Shown here one piece after another: positions 15,187 through 23,704 of a stretch of 64,000 nt of DNA (positions are counted from its first letter, which is position 1; each line of letters begins with the position of its first letter). Position numbers and translations under genes: made by a program. This DNA comes from VFMC01 sp050248155. Lineage in GTDB: Bacteria > Actinomycetota > Acidimicrobiia > Acidimicrobiales > Ilumatobacteraceae. Below the pieces are notes generated by a model, which searched no databases, was not told where the DNA came from, and saw only the letters and a list, made by a program, of their open reading frames with translations. Location of the stretch: the NCBI GenBank assembly GCA_050248155.1, contig JBFWSW010000014.1, positions 21,541 to 85,540 of the forward strand, written 5' to 3'.

Positions 15187-16698
15187 TCAGGCCGAGCGCA
15201 GCATCTGGTCTTCGTCCACCTGCTCGATCTGGGGTGCTTCGGTCGCGAGCGCAGGGTCGGTCACGATCGCAGCGGGTGCAGGACGGCGGCGTCCGATCAG
15301 GCTGCGCACGGCCTTCGACAGCACCTGTTCGATGGTGGCGACGAGGATGACCAGGTCGAGGTTCAGCGACCAGTTGTCGACGTAGAACAGGTCGAGCCGG
15401 CGATAGGCACCGAAGTGCGGGTTGTCGCGGGCCTCGACCTGCCACAGCCCGGTGATCCCCGGTGGCATCTGCAGTCGGTCGAGCAACCGGTTGTCGAACT
15501 GCGCGACCTCGTCGGGCAGGGCGGGGCGCGGACCGACGATGCTCATCTCGCCCCTCAGCACGTTGAACAGCTGCGGTAGCTCGTCGAGAGACGTGGCGCG
15601 GATGATGCGCCCGATGCGCGTGACACGTGGATCGCGCTCGAGCTTGAAGAGCGGACCGACCCGCTCGTTGTCGGGCGTGAGCTCGGCGAGCCGCGCCTCG
15701 GCGTCGACGACCATCGAGCGGAACTTCAACATGTTGAACAGCTCGCCGCCCTTGCCGACGCGCTTCTGACGGAACAGCACGGGGCCGCGGTCGGTGAGCT
15801 TGATCGCCAGCGCGATGAGCGCCATGACCGGCAGCGCGAACAGCAGGGTGAACAAGGCGAGGGCGATGTCGAGCCAGCGCTTGACCTGCATCTGCGGGCT
15901 GCCCGAGTCGGCGGGTTCGATGTAGTACAGCGACTGGTACGCGACCGGCGTGGCGCGGAGCCGTCGGTGCGCCATGCCGTAGAGACCGTTCGAGACCTGG
16001 ATGTGGATGCCGGCATCCTCGAGATCGTCGATGAGCGGGCGCAGCTCGCGGGCGGGAAGTGCACCGACGACGGTGATGACACCGCGGATGTCGTGCTCGC
16101 GCAGCACGGGGAGGAGCCGATCGACCGTGCCGAGGTGGAGCGAGGACAGGCCGTGGACGACCGCGACGGCCGGGTCGCCGACGACGCCCCGCACCCGGAA
16201 GCCCGCCTCCGGGTGATCGGCGAGCATGTCGACGAGATCGGCAGCGTCGGCGTTGACGCCGATGACGACCACGTCGCGCAGGTGCCGGCCCGCCGCACGC
16301 GCAGCGCTGAGCCAGGCGCGGTACCCACCCCGGAACCACAAGAGGAGCACCACCGAGACGAGCGGGCCGGCGATCAGCCAGCGCAACTCGACCCGCACGC
16401 TCATCGCCTGCAGGAGGAAGGCCTGGAGGAAGCCGAGGACGAACGAGCTGCGCACGATGCGGCGCATCTCCTCCACCCGGCTCGACGCGACACGTGCGAG
16501 GTAGAGACCCTGCACGAGCAACAGCGCGAGGCCGGTCGCCAACAGCGCGGATTCGACGACCAGGAGCTTCCACAGCTCCATCCCCTTGGTCATCTTCCAG
16601 ACCATCATCGGGACCCACGCGAGCAGGAGCGCCACGCAGTCGAGGAAGACGAGCCGCCGCCGCAGGTTCGGAACTTCAAGGGTTTTCTGGTGAGCCAC
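15187..16698 (-). CDS. polyprenyl-phosphate sugar-1-phosphate transferase (WbaP/WcaJ-type)
   Basis: 503 aa from GTG 16698. Four N-terminal membrane helices (residues 15-130) are followed by a Rossmann-like CoA-binding-type domain (about 140-265; VVVIGVNADAADLVDML). A fifth membrane segment (about 288-312) leads into the bacterial sugar transferase domain with FRQKRVGKGGELFNMLKFRS, TSLDELPQLFNVLRGEMS and VGPRPALPDE. This enzyme family starts exopolysaccharide or O-antigen units by moving hexose-1-phosphate to undecaprenyl phosphate. The rest of a polysaccharide cluster lies 21 kb away (37.9-42.7 kb), so the initiating enzyme is separated from it. Confidence 0.93.
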   Translation of the reverse strand: MAHQKTLEVPNLRRRLVFLDCVALLLAWVPMMVWKMTKGMELWKLLVVESALLATGLALLLVQGLYLARVASSRVEEMRRIVRSSFVLGFLQAFLLQAMSVRVELRWLIAGPLVSVVLLLWFRGGYRAWLSAARAAGRHLRDVVVIGVNADAADLVDMLADHPEAGFRVRGVVGDPAVAVVHGLSSLHLGTVDRLLPVLREHDIRGVITVVGALPARELRPLIDDLEDAGIHIQVSNGLYGMAHRRLRATPVAYQSLYYIEPADSGSPQMQVKRWLDIALALFTLLFALPVMALIALAIKLTDRGPVLFRQKRVGKGGELFNMLKFRSMVVDAEARLAELTPDNERVGPLFKLERDPRVTRIGRIIRATSLDELPQLFNVLRGEMSIVGPRPALPDEVAQFDNRLLDRLQMPPGITGLWQVEARDNPHFGAYRRLDLFYVDNWSLNLDLVILVATIEQVLSKAVRSLIGRRRPAPAAIVTDPALATEAPQIEQVDEDQMLRSA

Positions 16699-16890
16699 CG
16701 CTACTCACTCTCGACACTCTCACTGCACCGCTCCGCTCCGGACCGGGTTGACCGATGGTACAACGGGTCGGAATTCCACGCAGGGCAACTCATTTGACGC
16801 TTTGATGACGATGCAGGCCGGTTTCTTGATCAGATCTTGATGTTGACCCGTGCGGTGGTCGAACGACTCCGCTCCGCGGACTCCGCCGGA
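16699..16890. other. 192-base intergenic region, longest in the window
   Basis: It holds the 5' side of the sugar transferase gene and the 3' side of the methyltransferase gene. I see no RNA gene or clear terminator in it. A short direct repeat of CTTGATC-like words (about 16826-16843) is the only local structure noticed. Confidence 0.3.
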
Positions 16891-17502
16891 TCAGCGGCCG
16901 TGCACCGACACCGCGTAGTCGCCGCCGCGGAACGGTTCGCGGTCCCACGTCGCCCACCGGTCGACCAGCCGCAGCCGGGCTCCGCTGCAGGCCTCGTCGT
17001 ACTCGGCCAGGCCGAGCGCGGCGCCGCAGCTGAAGCCCGACACCAGGAGCCCGCCGTCGTCGAGGTGACGCGCGCAGCCCGCGACGACAGCGGCGCGATC
17101 GGTGTCGCGGCAGAACAGCATCACGTTGCCCGGCATCGTGACGATCGAGAAGGTGGCGCCGAGCTGCAAGGTGGCGAGGTCGGCGTGGACCCAGGTGACG
17201 TCGCTCGCCTTGGATCGAGCGACGTCCAGCATCTCCGCGTCGAGGTCCGTGCCGACGACCTCGAACCCGCGACGATTGAGCTCGATCGCCACGCGCCCTG
17301 TGCCGCACCCCGCGTCGAGGACACGAACGGGTGGTTCGAGGTCACGGGCGAGCCACTCGATCAGATCTGCCTCGCCGTGGGCCGCATCGTGCGCGAACCG
17401 CGCCTCGTAGTCCACGAGCGAGATCGATCGTCGCCACGCTGCCCACTGAGGGCTCACGTTGCGGCCCCCACCGTCACCGGGCTCGCCTCCGGACCGGCTC
17501 AT
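16891..17502 (-). CDS. SAM-dependent methyltransferase (class I)
   Basis: 203 aa from ATG 17502. Motif I VRVLDAGCGTGRVAIEL and the acidic strand-2 end VVGTDLDAEMLDVAR bind SAM, and WVHADLATLQL is the third loop. TMPGNVMLF takes the motif IV position. The acceptor is unknown. ATG overlaps the stop of the upstream HAD gene (ATGA, 17499-17502), so the two are translationally coupled. Confidence 0.88.
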   Translation of the reverse strand: MSRSGGEPGDGGGRNVSPQWAAWRRSISLVDYEARFAHDAAHGEADLIEWLARDLEPPVRVLDAGCGTGRVAIELNRRGFEVVGTDLDAEMLDVARSKASDVTWVHADLATLQLGATFSIVTMPGNVMLFCRDTDRAAVVAGCARHLDDGGLLVSGFSCGAALGLAEYDEACSGARLRLVDRWATWDREPFRGGDYAVSVHGR

Positions 17503-18179
17503 CCCAGCAGCTCGCTCATGTCGTGGATCCGGGCGAAGTCGGCGTCGGGATGGTCGTCGTACGGGTCGAAGAGCACCGGGAACAGCCCCGCCGCGAGCGC
17601 CCCTGCGATGTCCATCGTCACCGAGTCGCCGAGGTAGGCGATCCGCTCGCGAGGGATGCCGTCGAAGCAGGCGAGCGCGGGTTCGAAGATCTGCGGATCG
17701 GGCTTCTCGATGCCGACGACGTGACTGTCGACGATGACGCGCACCGGCGCGCCGCTCCCCTCGCCGACCTGGCAGATGCCGCTCCGCCACAGCACGTCTT
17801 CGATCTGGCCGCTCGCGTTGGAGACGACGCCGATCGGGATGCCGGCCTCGTGGAGCGAGCGCAGCGCGACGACGCTCTCGGGGATCGCCCATCGCCAGAG
17901 GTAGGGGTTCCGCGTCCGCCCGAGGACGTGCGCGGCAGTGGCCCGGTCGTCGGGGCCGACGCCCACGGACTCGACGTAGGCGTGGTCGTACTCGTGCCAG
18001 AACGACTCGCCGCTGCCGGCGGCGCTCTTCACCGCCATCGCGTGGTAATGGGCGCGGCGGTTCCGTGCGATGGACGCATCGCCGCCGTAGTACGCGAGCA
18101 GCGGGCCGAGCACGGTGGGGTCGGGTAGGACGAGGATCCCGCCCGCGTCGAACAGGATCGCGTCGATCTCGGCGAACAT
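17499..18179 (-). CDS. HAD-superfamily hydrolase
   Basis: 226 aa from ATG 18179. Motif I is FDAGGIL with nucleophile Asp11; the usual second Asp (DxD) is Gly, as in other FDAGGxL-type HAD proteins. VVSNASGQIE is motif II, KPDPQIF motif III and YLGDSVTMDIAGA motif IV. The all-helical cap lies between residues 15 and 95. A phosphatase or dehalogenase-like activity is expected; the loss of the second Asp leaves strong phosphatase activity uncertain. First gene of a two-gene unit with the methyltransferase. Confidence 0.87.
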   Translation of the reverse strand: MFAEIDAILFDAGGILVLPDPTVLGPLLAYYGGDASIARNRRAHYHAMAVKSAAGSGESFWHEYDHAYVESVGVGPDDRATAAHVLGRTRNPYLWRWAIPESVVALRSLHEAGIPIGVVSNASGQIEDVLWRSGICQVGEGSGAPVRVIVDSHVVGIEKPDPQIFEPALACFDGIPRERIAYLGDSVTMDIAGALAAGLFPVLFDPYDDHPDADFARIHDMSELLG

Positions 18180-18214
18180 GCGTGCAGCATTGCACCGACC
18201 GCGGCATGGGTGAA

Positions 18215-18220
18215 TAGCGT
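18215..18220 (+). promoter_or_regulatory. -10 hexamer of malyl-CoA lyase-type operon
   Basis: TAGCGT, 6 bases before GTG 18227. Confidence 0.5.
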
Positions 18221-18226
18221 GACGTC

Positions 18227-19282
18227 GTGCGTAGCCCCCGTGACTTCTTCAAGCCACTCGCCGTCGGTGCACCCGCACCGCTGCGCGAGATCCCGGTGCG
18301 GCCGAGCCGCGTCATCCACTTCTTCCCGCCGCAGAACGACAAGGTGGTCTCGAAGCTGCCCGAGATCATCCCGACGGTCGACGTCATCCTCGGCAACCTC
18401 GAGGACGCGATCCCGATGGCCGACAAGGAGGCCGCGCGAGCGGGTCTCGTGCGCGCGGCACGCTCACTCGACTTCGGCGACACGCAGCTCTGGACGCGGG
18501 TCAACAGCCTCGACTCGCCGTGGGGCCTCGACGACCTCGTCACGGTCGTGACCGAGATCGGCGACCGGATCGACGTGATCATGATCCCCAAGGTCGAAGG
18601 CGCCGAGGACATCCACTACGTCGATCGCCTCGTTGCCCAGCTCGAGGCCAAGGCCGGGCTGACGCGCCCGATCCTGCTGCACGCGATCCTCGAGACAGCA
18701 CGCGGTGTCGCCAACATCGAGGAGATCTGCGGGGCCTCGCCCCGCATGCAGGGCGTGTGCCTCGGCCCGGCCGACCTCGCCGCGAACCGCAGGATGAAGA
18801 CCACACGTGTGGGCGGCGGGCATCCGGACTACGTGGTCCGCCGCGACCCCGATCCCGACCAGCCCGACGCGGCGCGGCCGACCTATCAACAAGATCTCTG
18901 GCACTACACGATCGCGCGCATGGTCGACGCGTGCGTGATGCACGGCATCCAGCCGTACTACGGGCCCTTCGGCGACATCAAGGACACCGTCGCGTGCGAG
19001 GACCAGTTCCGCAACGCGTACCTCCTCGGCTGCGTCGGGGCGTGGAGCCTGCACCCGGCGCAGATCGACATCGCGAAGCGGGTGTTCAGCCCTCGTCCGG
19101 CAGATGTCGCCCAGGCGATGCGGGTCATCGAGGCGATGGGCGACGGCACGGGCGCGATCATGCTCGACGGCAAGATGGAGGACGACGCGTCCGTCAAGCA
19201 GTGCCACGTCGTCGTGGCACTGGCCCAGCAGCTGGCGGCCCGAGACCCCGAGCTCGCCGACGCGTACGGGTTCACGTCGTGA
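18227..19282 (+). CDS. HpcH/HpaI-family malyl-CoA (beta-methylmalyl-CoA) lyase-like
   Basis: 351 aa from GTG 18227. The family core is clear: VILGNLEDAIPMADKEAAR, MIPKVEGAEDI, the Glu in LETARGVANIEEI, and LGPADLAANRRMKTTRVGGGHP with metal-binding Asp. A long insertion after GPADLAANR (GHPDYVVRRDPDPDQPD) and the end GAWSLHPAQIDIAKRVF match L-malyl-CoA/beta-methylmalyl-CoA lyases of the Mcl1 type. These split malyl-CoA to glyoxylate plus acetyl-CoA, or methylmalyl-CoA to glyoxylate plus propionyl-CoA. The next gene overlaps by four bases (GTGA) and is a second CitE-like lyase, so the two act together. Confidence 0.88.
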   Translation: MRSPRDFFKPLAVGAPAPLREIPVRPSRVIHFFPPQNDKVVSKLPEIIPTVDVILGNLEDAIPMADKEAARAGLVRAARSLDFGDTQLWTRVNSLDSPWGLDDLVTVVTEIGDRIDVIMIPKVEGAEDIHYVDRLVAQLEAKAGLTRPILLHAILETARGVANIEEICGASPRMQGVCLGPADLAANRRMKTTRVGGGHPDYVVRRDPDPDQPDAARPTYQQDLWHYTIARMVDACVMHGIQPYYGPFGDIKDTVACEDQFRNAYLLGCVGAWSLHPAQIDIAKRVFSPRPADVAQAMRVIEAMGDGTGAIMLDGKMEDDASVKQCHVVVALAQQLAARDPELADAYGFTS

Positions 19283-20151
19283 GCACGACCGGCTTCCGGC
19301 CCCGTCGCTCCGTGCTGTACATGCCGGCCGCCAACGAGCGAGCGCTCGAGAAGGCGAAGACCTTGCCCGCCGACGCGATCATCTTCGACCTCGAAGACGC
19401 CGTCGCACCCGACGCGAAGGTCGGTGCGCGGCCCAACGCGGTGGCAGCCGCGTCGTCGGGCGAGTTCGGGCACCGAGAGCTGACCATCCGCTGCAACGGG
19501 CTCGACACGCCGTGGGGCGCCGACGACCTGGCGGCGGCGGCCACGAGCGGCGCCTCGGCGGTCGTGGTGCCCAAGGTCGGCTCCGTCGACTACCTCGACC
19601 GCATCAGCGCACTGCTCGACGACAACGGCGCGCCTGCCGAGCTGACGATCTGGGCGATGGTCGAGACCCCGACGGCGGTGTTCGACGTGCGCGCGATCGC
19701 CGCCCACCCACGCGTCGCGGCGCTCGTGATGGGCACGAACGACCTCGCCCGCGAGTTGCGCTCGTCGCTCGGAGCAGCTGGCCGCCATCCCCTCGTCCCG
19801 CATCTCGCAACGGCCGTCGCCGCGGCGCGCGAAGCCGGGATCGCCATCCTCGACGGCGTGTACAACGACGTGCACGACCTCGACGGCTTCCGCGCCGAGT
19901 GCGTGCAGGGCATGGAGATGGGGTTCGACGGCAAGACGCTCATCCATCCGAACCAGGTCCCGATCGCGAACGAGGTCTGGGCGCCGTCGGACGACGAGGT
20001 CGCGCACGCACGACGGGTGATCGACGCCTTCGACGAGGGGCTCGCGTCCGGGCGGGGCGTCGTCACCGTCGACGGCCGGATGATCGAGAACCTTCACGTC
20101 GACAACGCCCGCCGGGTGCTGGCGGTGGCCGACGCGATCGCGTCGCTCTGA
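19279..20151 (+). CDS. CitE-like CoA-ester lyase
   Basis: 290 aa from GTG 19279, overlapping the previous stop (GTGA). FRPRRSVLYMPAANERALEKA, IFDLEDAVAPDAK, the Glu in WAMVETPTAVFD, MGTNDLARELR and GKTLIHPNQV are standard for the stand-alone CitE/CLYBL group. Those act on malyl-, citramalyl- or related 3-hydroxyacyl-CoA thioesters. It shares little beyond the fold with its upstream neighbour, so it is not a recent duplicate. One of the pair may be the thioesterase that removes CoA after condensation, as in known Mcl1/Mcl2 pairs (inference). Confidence 0.88.
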   Translation: MSTTGFRPRRSVLYMPAANERALEKAKTLPADAIIFDLEDAVAPDAKVGARPNAVAAASSGEFGHRELTIRCNGLDTPWGADDLAAAATSGASAVVVPKVGSVDYLDRISALLDDNGAPAELTIWAMVETPTAVFDVRAIAAHPRVAALVMGTNDLARELRSSLGAAGRHPLVPHLATAVAAAREAGIAILDGVYNDVHDLDGFRAECVQGMEMGFDGKTLIHPNQVPIANEVWAPSDDEVAHARRVIDAFDEGLASGRGVVTVDGRMIENLHVDNARRVLAVADAIASL

Positions 20152-20823
20152 CTACAGCGCTGTGCGGAAGAGATCGAGCGTGCGGTCGAACGCCACAGCC
20201 GATGCCTCGGCGTCGTAGACCTCGGGGCGTGAGTCGTTGAAGAACGCGTGGTGCGTGCCCGGGTGGACGTGCAGGGTCGCGTCCTTGCCGAGATCGCGGA
20301 GCTGCGCCTCGAGCGAACGGACCGAGGCGGGATCGGCGAAGTCGTCGAGCTCGGCGTACTCGCCGACGATCTTGGCCTGGATCGCCGACCAGTCCGGCTG
20401 TGCGGACTCCCACGGGATGACGCCGTAGTACGGCGCCACCGCAGCCACTGCGTCGGGGCGCTTCGCGGCGATCACGAGCGCCAGCCCGCCACCCATGCAG
20501 TACCCGACCACGCCGATCGTCGATCGGCCGGTGCGCTCCTGCAGCAGCGCGATCGCGCCGGACATGTCCTTCGCTGCCTGATCGATGTTCATCGCCATCA
20601 TCAGCTTCCCGGCACCGTCGGGCTCGGTCGTGCTCTGGCCGTGGTAGAGGTCGGGGGCGAGCGCGGTGAAACCCGCTGCCGCGAAGCGATCGACCACGTC
20701 CTTGATGTGCGGCACGAGCCCCCACCACTCCTGGATCACGAGCACACCCGGCCCGGTCCCGTCCCCTGCGAGATAGCCGTCGCAGGTGTGCCCGTTGCTC
20801 GGGAACGTCACCATGTCACCCAT
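20152..20823 (-). CDS. dienelactone hydrolase family protein
   Basis: 223 aa from ATG 20823. Catalytic Cys109 is in GYCMGGG, with Glu32 in QEWWG, the pair that makes the thiol active in dienelactone hydrolases; His191/192 lies in GTHHAFFND. Members hydrolyse dienelactones or other cyclic esters. No chlorocatechol genes are near. It abuts the convergent CitE-like gene with no gap and is transcribed divergently from the aminotransferase. Confidence 0.9.
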   Translation of the reverse strand: MGDMVTFPSNGHTCDGYLAGDGTGPGVLVIQEWWGLVPHIKDVVDRFAAAGFTALAPDLYHGQSTTEPDGAGKLMMAMNIDQAAKDMSGAIALLQERTGRSTIGVVGYCMGGGLALVIAAKRPDAVAAVAPYYGVIPWESAQPDWSAIQAKIVGEYAELDDFADPASVRSLEAQLRDLGKDATLHVHPGTHHAFFNDSRPEVYDAEASAVAFDRTLDLFRTAL

Positions 20824-20829
20824 GACCCG

Positions 20830-20835
20830 AACCTA
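20830..20835 (-). promoter_or_regulatory. -10 hexamer of dienelactone hydrolase gene
   Basis: TAGGTT on the minus strand, 6 bases before ATG 20823. Confidence 0.45.
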
Positions 20836-20857
20836 CCTCAGCAGGACGACCGGCTGA

Positions 20858-20871
20858 TTGTCCGGGCACAA
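20858..20871. promoter_or_regulatory. candidate operator TTGT-N6-ACAA upstream of aminotransferase
   Basis: The dyad GATTGT-CCGGGC-ACAATC covers 20856-20873. A related word TGTACCGCACCAT follows at 20881-20893 over the expected -35 region. The same TTGT-N6-ACAA spacing recurs at 31351-31364 before the catabolic operon. Confidence 0.5.
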
Positions 20872-20903
20872 TCGGCGGTCTGTACCGCACCATCTGTGTC
20901 GCA

Positions 20904-20909
20904 TACGCT
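20904..20909 (+). promoter_or_regulatory. -10 hexamer of aminotransferase gene
   Basis: TACGCT, 6 bases before ATG 20916. The putative operator lies 33-46 bases upstream of it. Confidence 0.5.
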
Positions 20910-20915
20910 GAGGCG

Positions 20916-22292
20916 ATGACCGCCCTCGAGACCCGCCCGTCCGACGCGTACACCAACGACCGCGCGTACGTCTTCCACTCGTGGAGTGCGCAAGCGGCAC
21001 TCAAGCCCGTCGTCATCGCCGGTGCCGAGGGGAGCTGGTTCTGGGACGACCAGGGCAACCGGTTCCTCGACTTCTCGAGCCAGCTCGTCAACATGAACAT
21101 CGGGCACCAGCACCCCAAGCTCGTCGCCGCGATCCAGGAGCAGGCGGGCCGCCTGTGCACGGTGTCGCCCGTGTTCGCCAACGACGCGCGCAGCGAAGCG
21201 GCGCGGTTGATCGTCGAGGCCGCCAACGTGGGCGCGGACGCCGACGCGGCGAACGCGCTGTCGATGGTGTTCTTCACCAACGGTGGCGCCGAGGCGACCG
21301 AGAACGCGATCCGCATGGCACGGCTGCACACGGGACGGCACAAGGTGCTCACCACCTACCGCAGCTACCACGGCGCGACTGCCGGCGCGATCACGATGAC
21401 GGGTGACCCCCGCCGGTGGCCGAGCGAACCGGCGATGGCCGGCGTGGTCAAGTTCTGGGGCCCCTACCCCTACCGCAGCGCGTTCCACTCCGCAGACGAG
21501 GCCGAGGAGACCCAGCGCGCGCTGCAGCACCTCGCCGAGGTGTTGATGGTCGAGGGAGCGCACACCGTCGCGGCGATCGTCCTCGAGACCGTCGTCGGCA
21601 CCAACGGCATCCTCGTCCCGCCGCCCGGCTACCTCGAGGGTGTCCGCGAGATGTGCGACCGCCATGGGATCATGCTCGTCTGCGACGAGGTCATGGCCGG
21701 GTTCGGACGCTGCGGCGAGTGGTTCGCGTTCCAGAAGTGGGGCGTCCGGCCCGACCTCGTGTGCTTCGCGAAGGGCGTCAACAGCGGGTACCTCCCGCTC
21801 GGCGGCGTCGTCATCGGGCGCCATGTGGCCGACTCGTTCCGCGATCGACCGTTCCCGGGTGGGTTGACGTATTCGGGTCACCCGCTCGCCTGTGCGTCCG
21901 CCGTCGCGAGCATCAACATCTTCAAGGAAGAGGGCATCGTCGAGCACGCCCGGATGCTGGGGACCGACGTCATCGGGCCCGAGCTCGAGAAGATCAAGGC
22001 CAAGCACCCGAGCGTCGGTGACGTGCGCGGCCTGGGCGTGTTCTGGGCGATCGAGCTGGTGCGCGACCGCGAGACTCGCGAACCGCTCGTGCCGTTCAAC
22101 GCCAGCGGGGCTGACAACCAGCCGATGGTCGATCTCGCCGCCGCGTGCAAGGCCAAGGGTCTGTGGCCCTTCACCCACTTCAACCGCATGCACGTCGTCC
22201 CGCCGTGCACCACCCCGGTCGACGAGGTGCACCAGGGCCTCGCGATCATCGACGAAGCCCTCTCCGTGGCCGACGCGCTCACCACCGGCTGA
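20916..22292 (+). CDS. class III aminotransferase, probably beta-alanine:pyruvate type
   Basis: 458 aa from ATG 20916. Fold-type I PLP enzyme: FFTNGGAEATENAIRMAR binds the cofactor phosphate, LVCDEVMAGFGRCG holds the PLP-facing Asp, and Lys286 in CFAKGVNSGYLPLG forms the Schiff base. The omega-transaminase features SYHGATAGA and FPGGLTYSGHPLACA are present. It faces the pyrimidine-degradation operon and shares a putative operator with it. That points to beta-alanine (or 3-aminoisobutyrate) as amino donor, giving the semialdehyde used by the neighbouring dehydrogenase. Substrate is inferred from context. Confidence 0.88.
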   Translation: MTALETRPSDAYTNDRAYVFHSWSAQAALKPVVIAGAEGSWFWDDQGNRFLDFSSQLVNMNIGHQHPKLVAAIQEQAGRLCTVSPVFANDARSEAARLIVEAANVGADADAANALSMVFFTNGGAEATENAIRMARLHTGRHKVLTTYRSYHGATAGAITMTGDPRRWPSEPAMAGVVKFWGPYPYRSAFHSADEAEETQRALQHLAEVLMVEGAHTVAAIVLETVVGTNGILVPPPGYLEGVREMCDRHGIMLVCDEVMAGFGRCGEWFAFQKWGVRPDLVCFAKGVNSGYLPLGGVVIGRHVADSFRDRPFPGGLTYSGHPLACASAVASINIFKEEGIVEHARMLGTDVIGPELEKIKAKHPSVGDVRGLGVFWAIELVRDRETREPLVPFNASGADNQPMVDLAAACKAKGLWPFTHFNRMHVVPPCTTPVDEVHQGLAIIDEALSVADALTTG

Positions 22293-22310
22293 CCCCACCG
22301 ACCGACCGTT

Positions 22311-22353
22311 GCGATGAGAGATGAGCGGCGATCTGCCACTCATCTCTCATCGC
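22311..22353. terminator. perfect 15-bp inverted repeat between convergent genes
   Basis: Arms GCGATGAGAGATGAG (22311-22325) and CTCATCTCTCATCGC (22339-22353) are exact complements with a 13-base loop. It sits between the stops of the aminotransferase (22292) and the ABC binding-protein gene (22373). No T-tract follows on either strand, so an intrinsic bidirectional terminator is likely but not canonical. Confidence 0.6.
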
Positions 22354-22372
22354 GCTGGTGGTTCCCGTCAGA

Positions 22373-23635
22373 TCAGGCGCCGCCCTCGGTGAGGGTGACC
22401 TCGATCGGGGCGTAGCTGCTGCCGTTCACGTCGACACCTTCGTCACCCAGTTGCTGCAACGCCGCCGTGACGATGTCGTTCGTCCAGGCGGTGTCGTCCG
22501 GAGCCTTGGTGAGCACGGTTGCGCCGTCGAGGTTCGGGGTGCCGCTGGCGATCTCGATCGTGCGCGCGTACGCGTCGGGATCGATGTAGCCGACGCCACC
22601 CTCGGCGGGCCAGATGAGCTTGTTGATCTCGTTCATCTGCCACAGCTGGTGCGTGGCGCCGAGCGTCGAGCCCTTGGCCACCACGATGTCCCGGCAGGCG
22701 TCGACGTTGTCGCGGCAGTACGCCCAGCCCTTGATCGAGCCCTTCACGAAGGCGAGCGCCTCACCGCAGTACGCCGGATCGGAGAGGCGGGCCTCGTCGG
22801 CCCAGATGGCGTCCTGCAACATGCCCACGCCCTCCTCCTCGTACGACACCACGTTGAGGTCGTCGGCGGTGTAGAGCTCGCCGGTGTCGGGGTTGACCGC
22901 CTCGAGCACCTGCGCGTACTCGTTGTAGGTCATCGCCTCGGCAGCGTCGATGTCACCGGCGAGCAGGCCGGCCATGTCGAAGTTCTGCTGGATCAGCGTG
23001 ACGTCGCTGGCGGGATCGAGCCCGGCCTTCGCCAGCGCGGCGAAGATCTCGTACTCGTTGCCGAAGCCCCAGTTGCCGATCTTCTTGCCGGCGAAGTCGG
23101 CCGCCGACGTGATGCCCGCGTCCTTGAAGCTCACCTGCAGCGTGCCGCTGCGCTGGAAGATCTGAGCGATGTTGGTCACCTTGGCGCCTGCCTCGCGCTC
23201 GGCGAGCGCCTTCGGCACCCACGAGATGGCGAAGTCGACGGCGCCGCTCGCGAGCGTCTTCTGTGGCTGGATCTCGACGCCACCCTCGACGATCTCGACG
23301 TTCAGGCCCTCGTCCTCGTAGAAGCCCTGCTCGACCGCGGCGAAGTAACCGCCGAACTGGGCCTGGGTGAACCACTGCAGCTGCAGCTTCACGTCGGCAC
23401 CCGAGGGTGCGGTGCAGTTCGCGACGTCGACTTTCAGCCCGCCGGTCGACGGCGCCGTGGAGCCACCGCTCGTCGTCCCCGGCGCCGCTGTCGTGTCGGC
23501 TGCCGCAGCCGTGGTCTCGGCGGCAGGCGCCGTCGTGCTCGCCGCGTCGTCATCGTCGTCGCCGCCGCAGGCTGCGACGAGCAGGCCCGCGAGGCTCAAG
23601 GCGGTGAACGCCTTGACAGCTCGTGTGGTTCGCAT
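22373..23635 (-). CDS. ABC transporter substrate-binding lipoprotein, NMT1/THI5-like
   Basis: 420 aa from ATG 23635, with AAGGGGAGA just upstream as ribosome site. Signal peptide with lipobox LLVAAC, acylated Cys23, then an Asp run and a long Ala/Thr-rich linker (residues 25-67). The binding domain begins at VKLQLQWFTQAQFGGYFAAVEQGFYEDEGLNV, the NMT1/THI5 pattern seen in binding proteins for the thiamine pyrimidine (HMP), riboflavin and similar compounds. Membership of this fold agrees with a pyrimidine-like ligand, which the catabolic genes upstream also suggest. Last gene of the operon. Confidence 0.9.
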   Translation of the reverse strand: MRTTRAVKAFTALSLAGLLVAACGGDDDDDAASTTAPAAETTAAAADTTAAPGTTSGGSTAPSTGGLKVDVANCTAPSGADVKLQLQWFTQAQFGGYFAAVEQGFYEDEGLNVEIVEGGVEIQPQKTLASGAVDFAISWVPKALAEREAGAKVTNIAQIFQRSGTLQVSFKDAGITSAADFAGKKIGNWGFGNEYEIFAALAKAGLDPASDVTLIQQNFDMAGLLAGDIDAAEAMTYNEYAQVLEAVNPDTGELYTADDLNVVSYEEEGVGMLQDAIWADEARLSDPAYCGEALAFVKGSIKGWAYCRDNVDACRDIVVAKGSTLGATHQLWQMNEINKLIWPAEGGVGYIDPDAYARTIEIASGTPNLDGATVLTKAPDDTAWTNDIVTAALQQLGDEGVDVNGSSYAPIEVTLTEGGA

Positions 23636-23704
23636 GGATCTCCCCTTCTGGTTTGTGGTGCTTTGGGTCCGGTCACGACCGGCGGGTTGGTGGTTGGATG
23701 TTGC

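Noticed and set aside
16699..16890. RNA gene in the longest intergenic gap
   Set aside because: No tRNA-like T-loop, strong stem or terminator seen; treated as ordinary spacer.
17499..18179. HAD gene as a pseudogene because motif I is DAG instead of DxD
   Set aside because: All other HAD motifs and the reading frame are intact, and FDAGGxL is a known natural variant.
23636..23704. Small stem CCGGT-CACG-ACCGG between binding protein and permease as terminator
   Set aside because: Only five base pairs and no T-tract; too weak to call.
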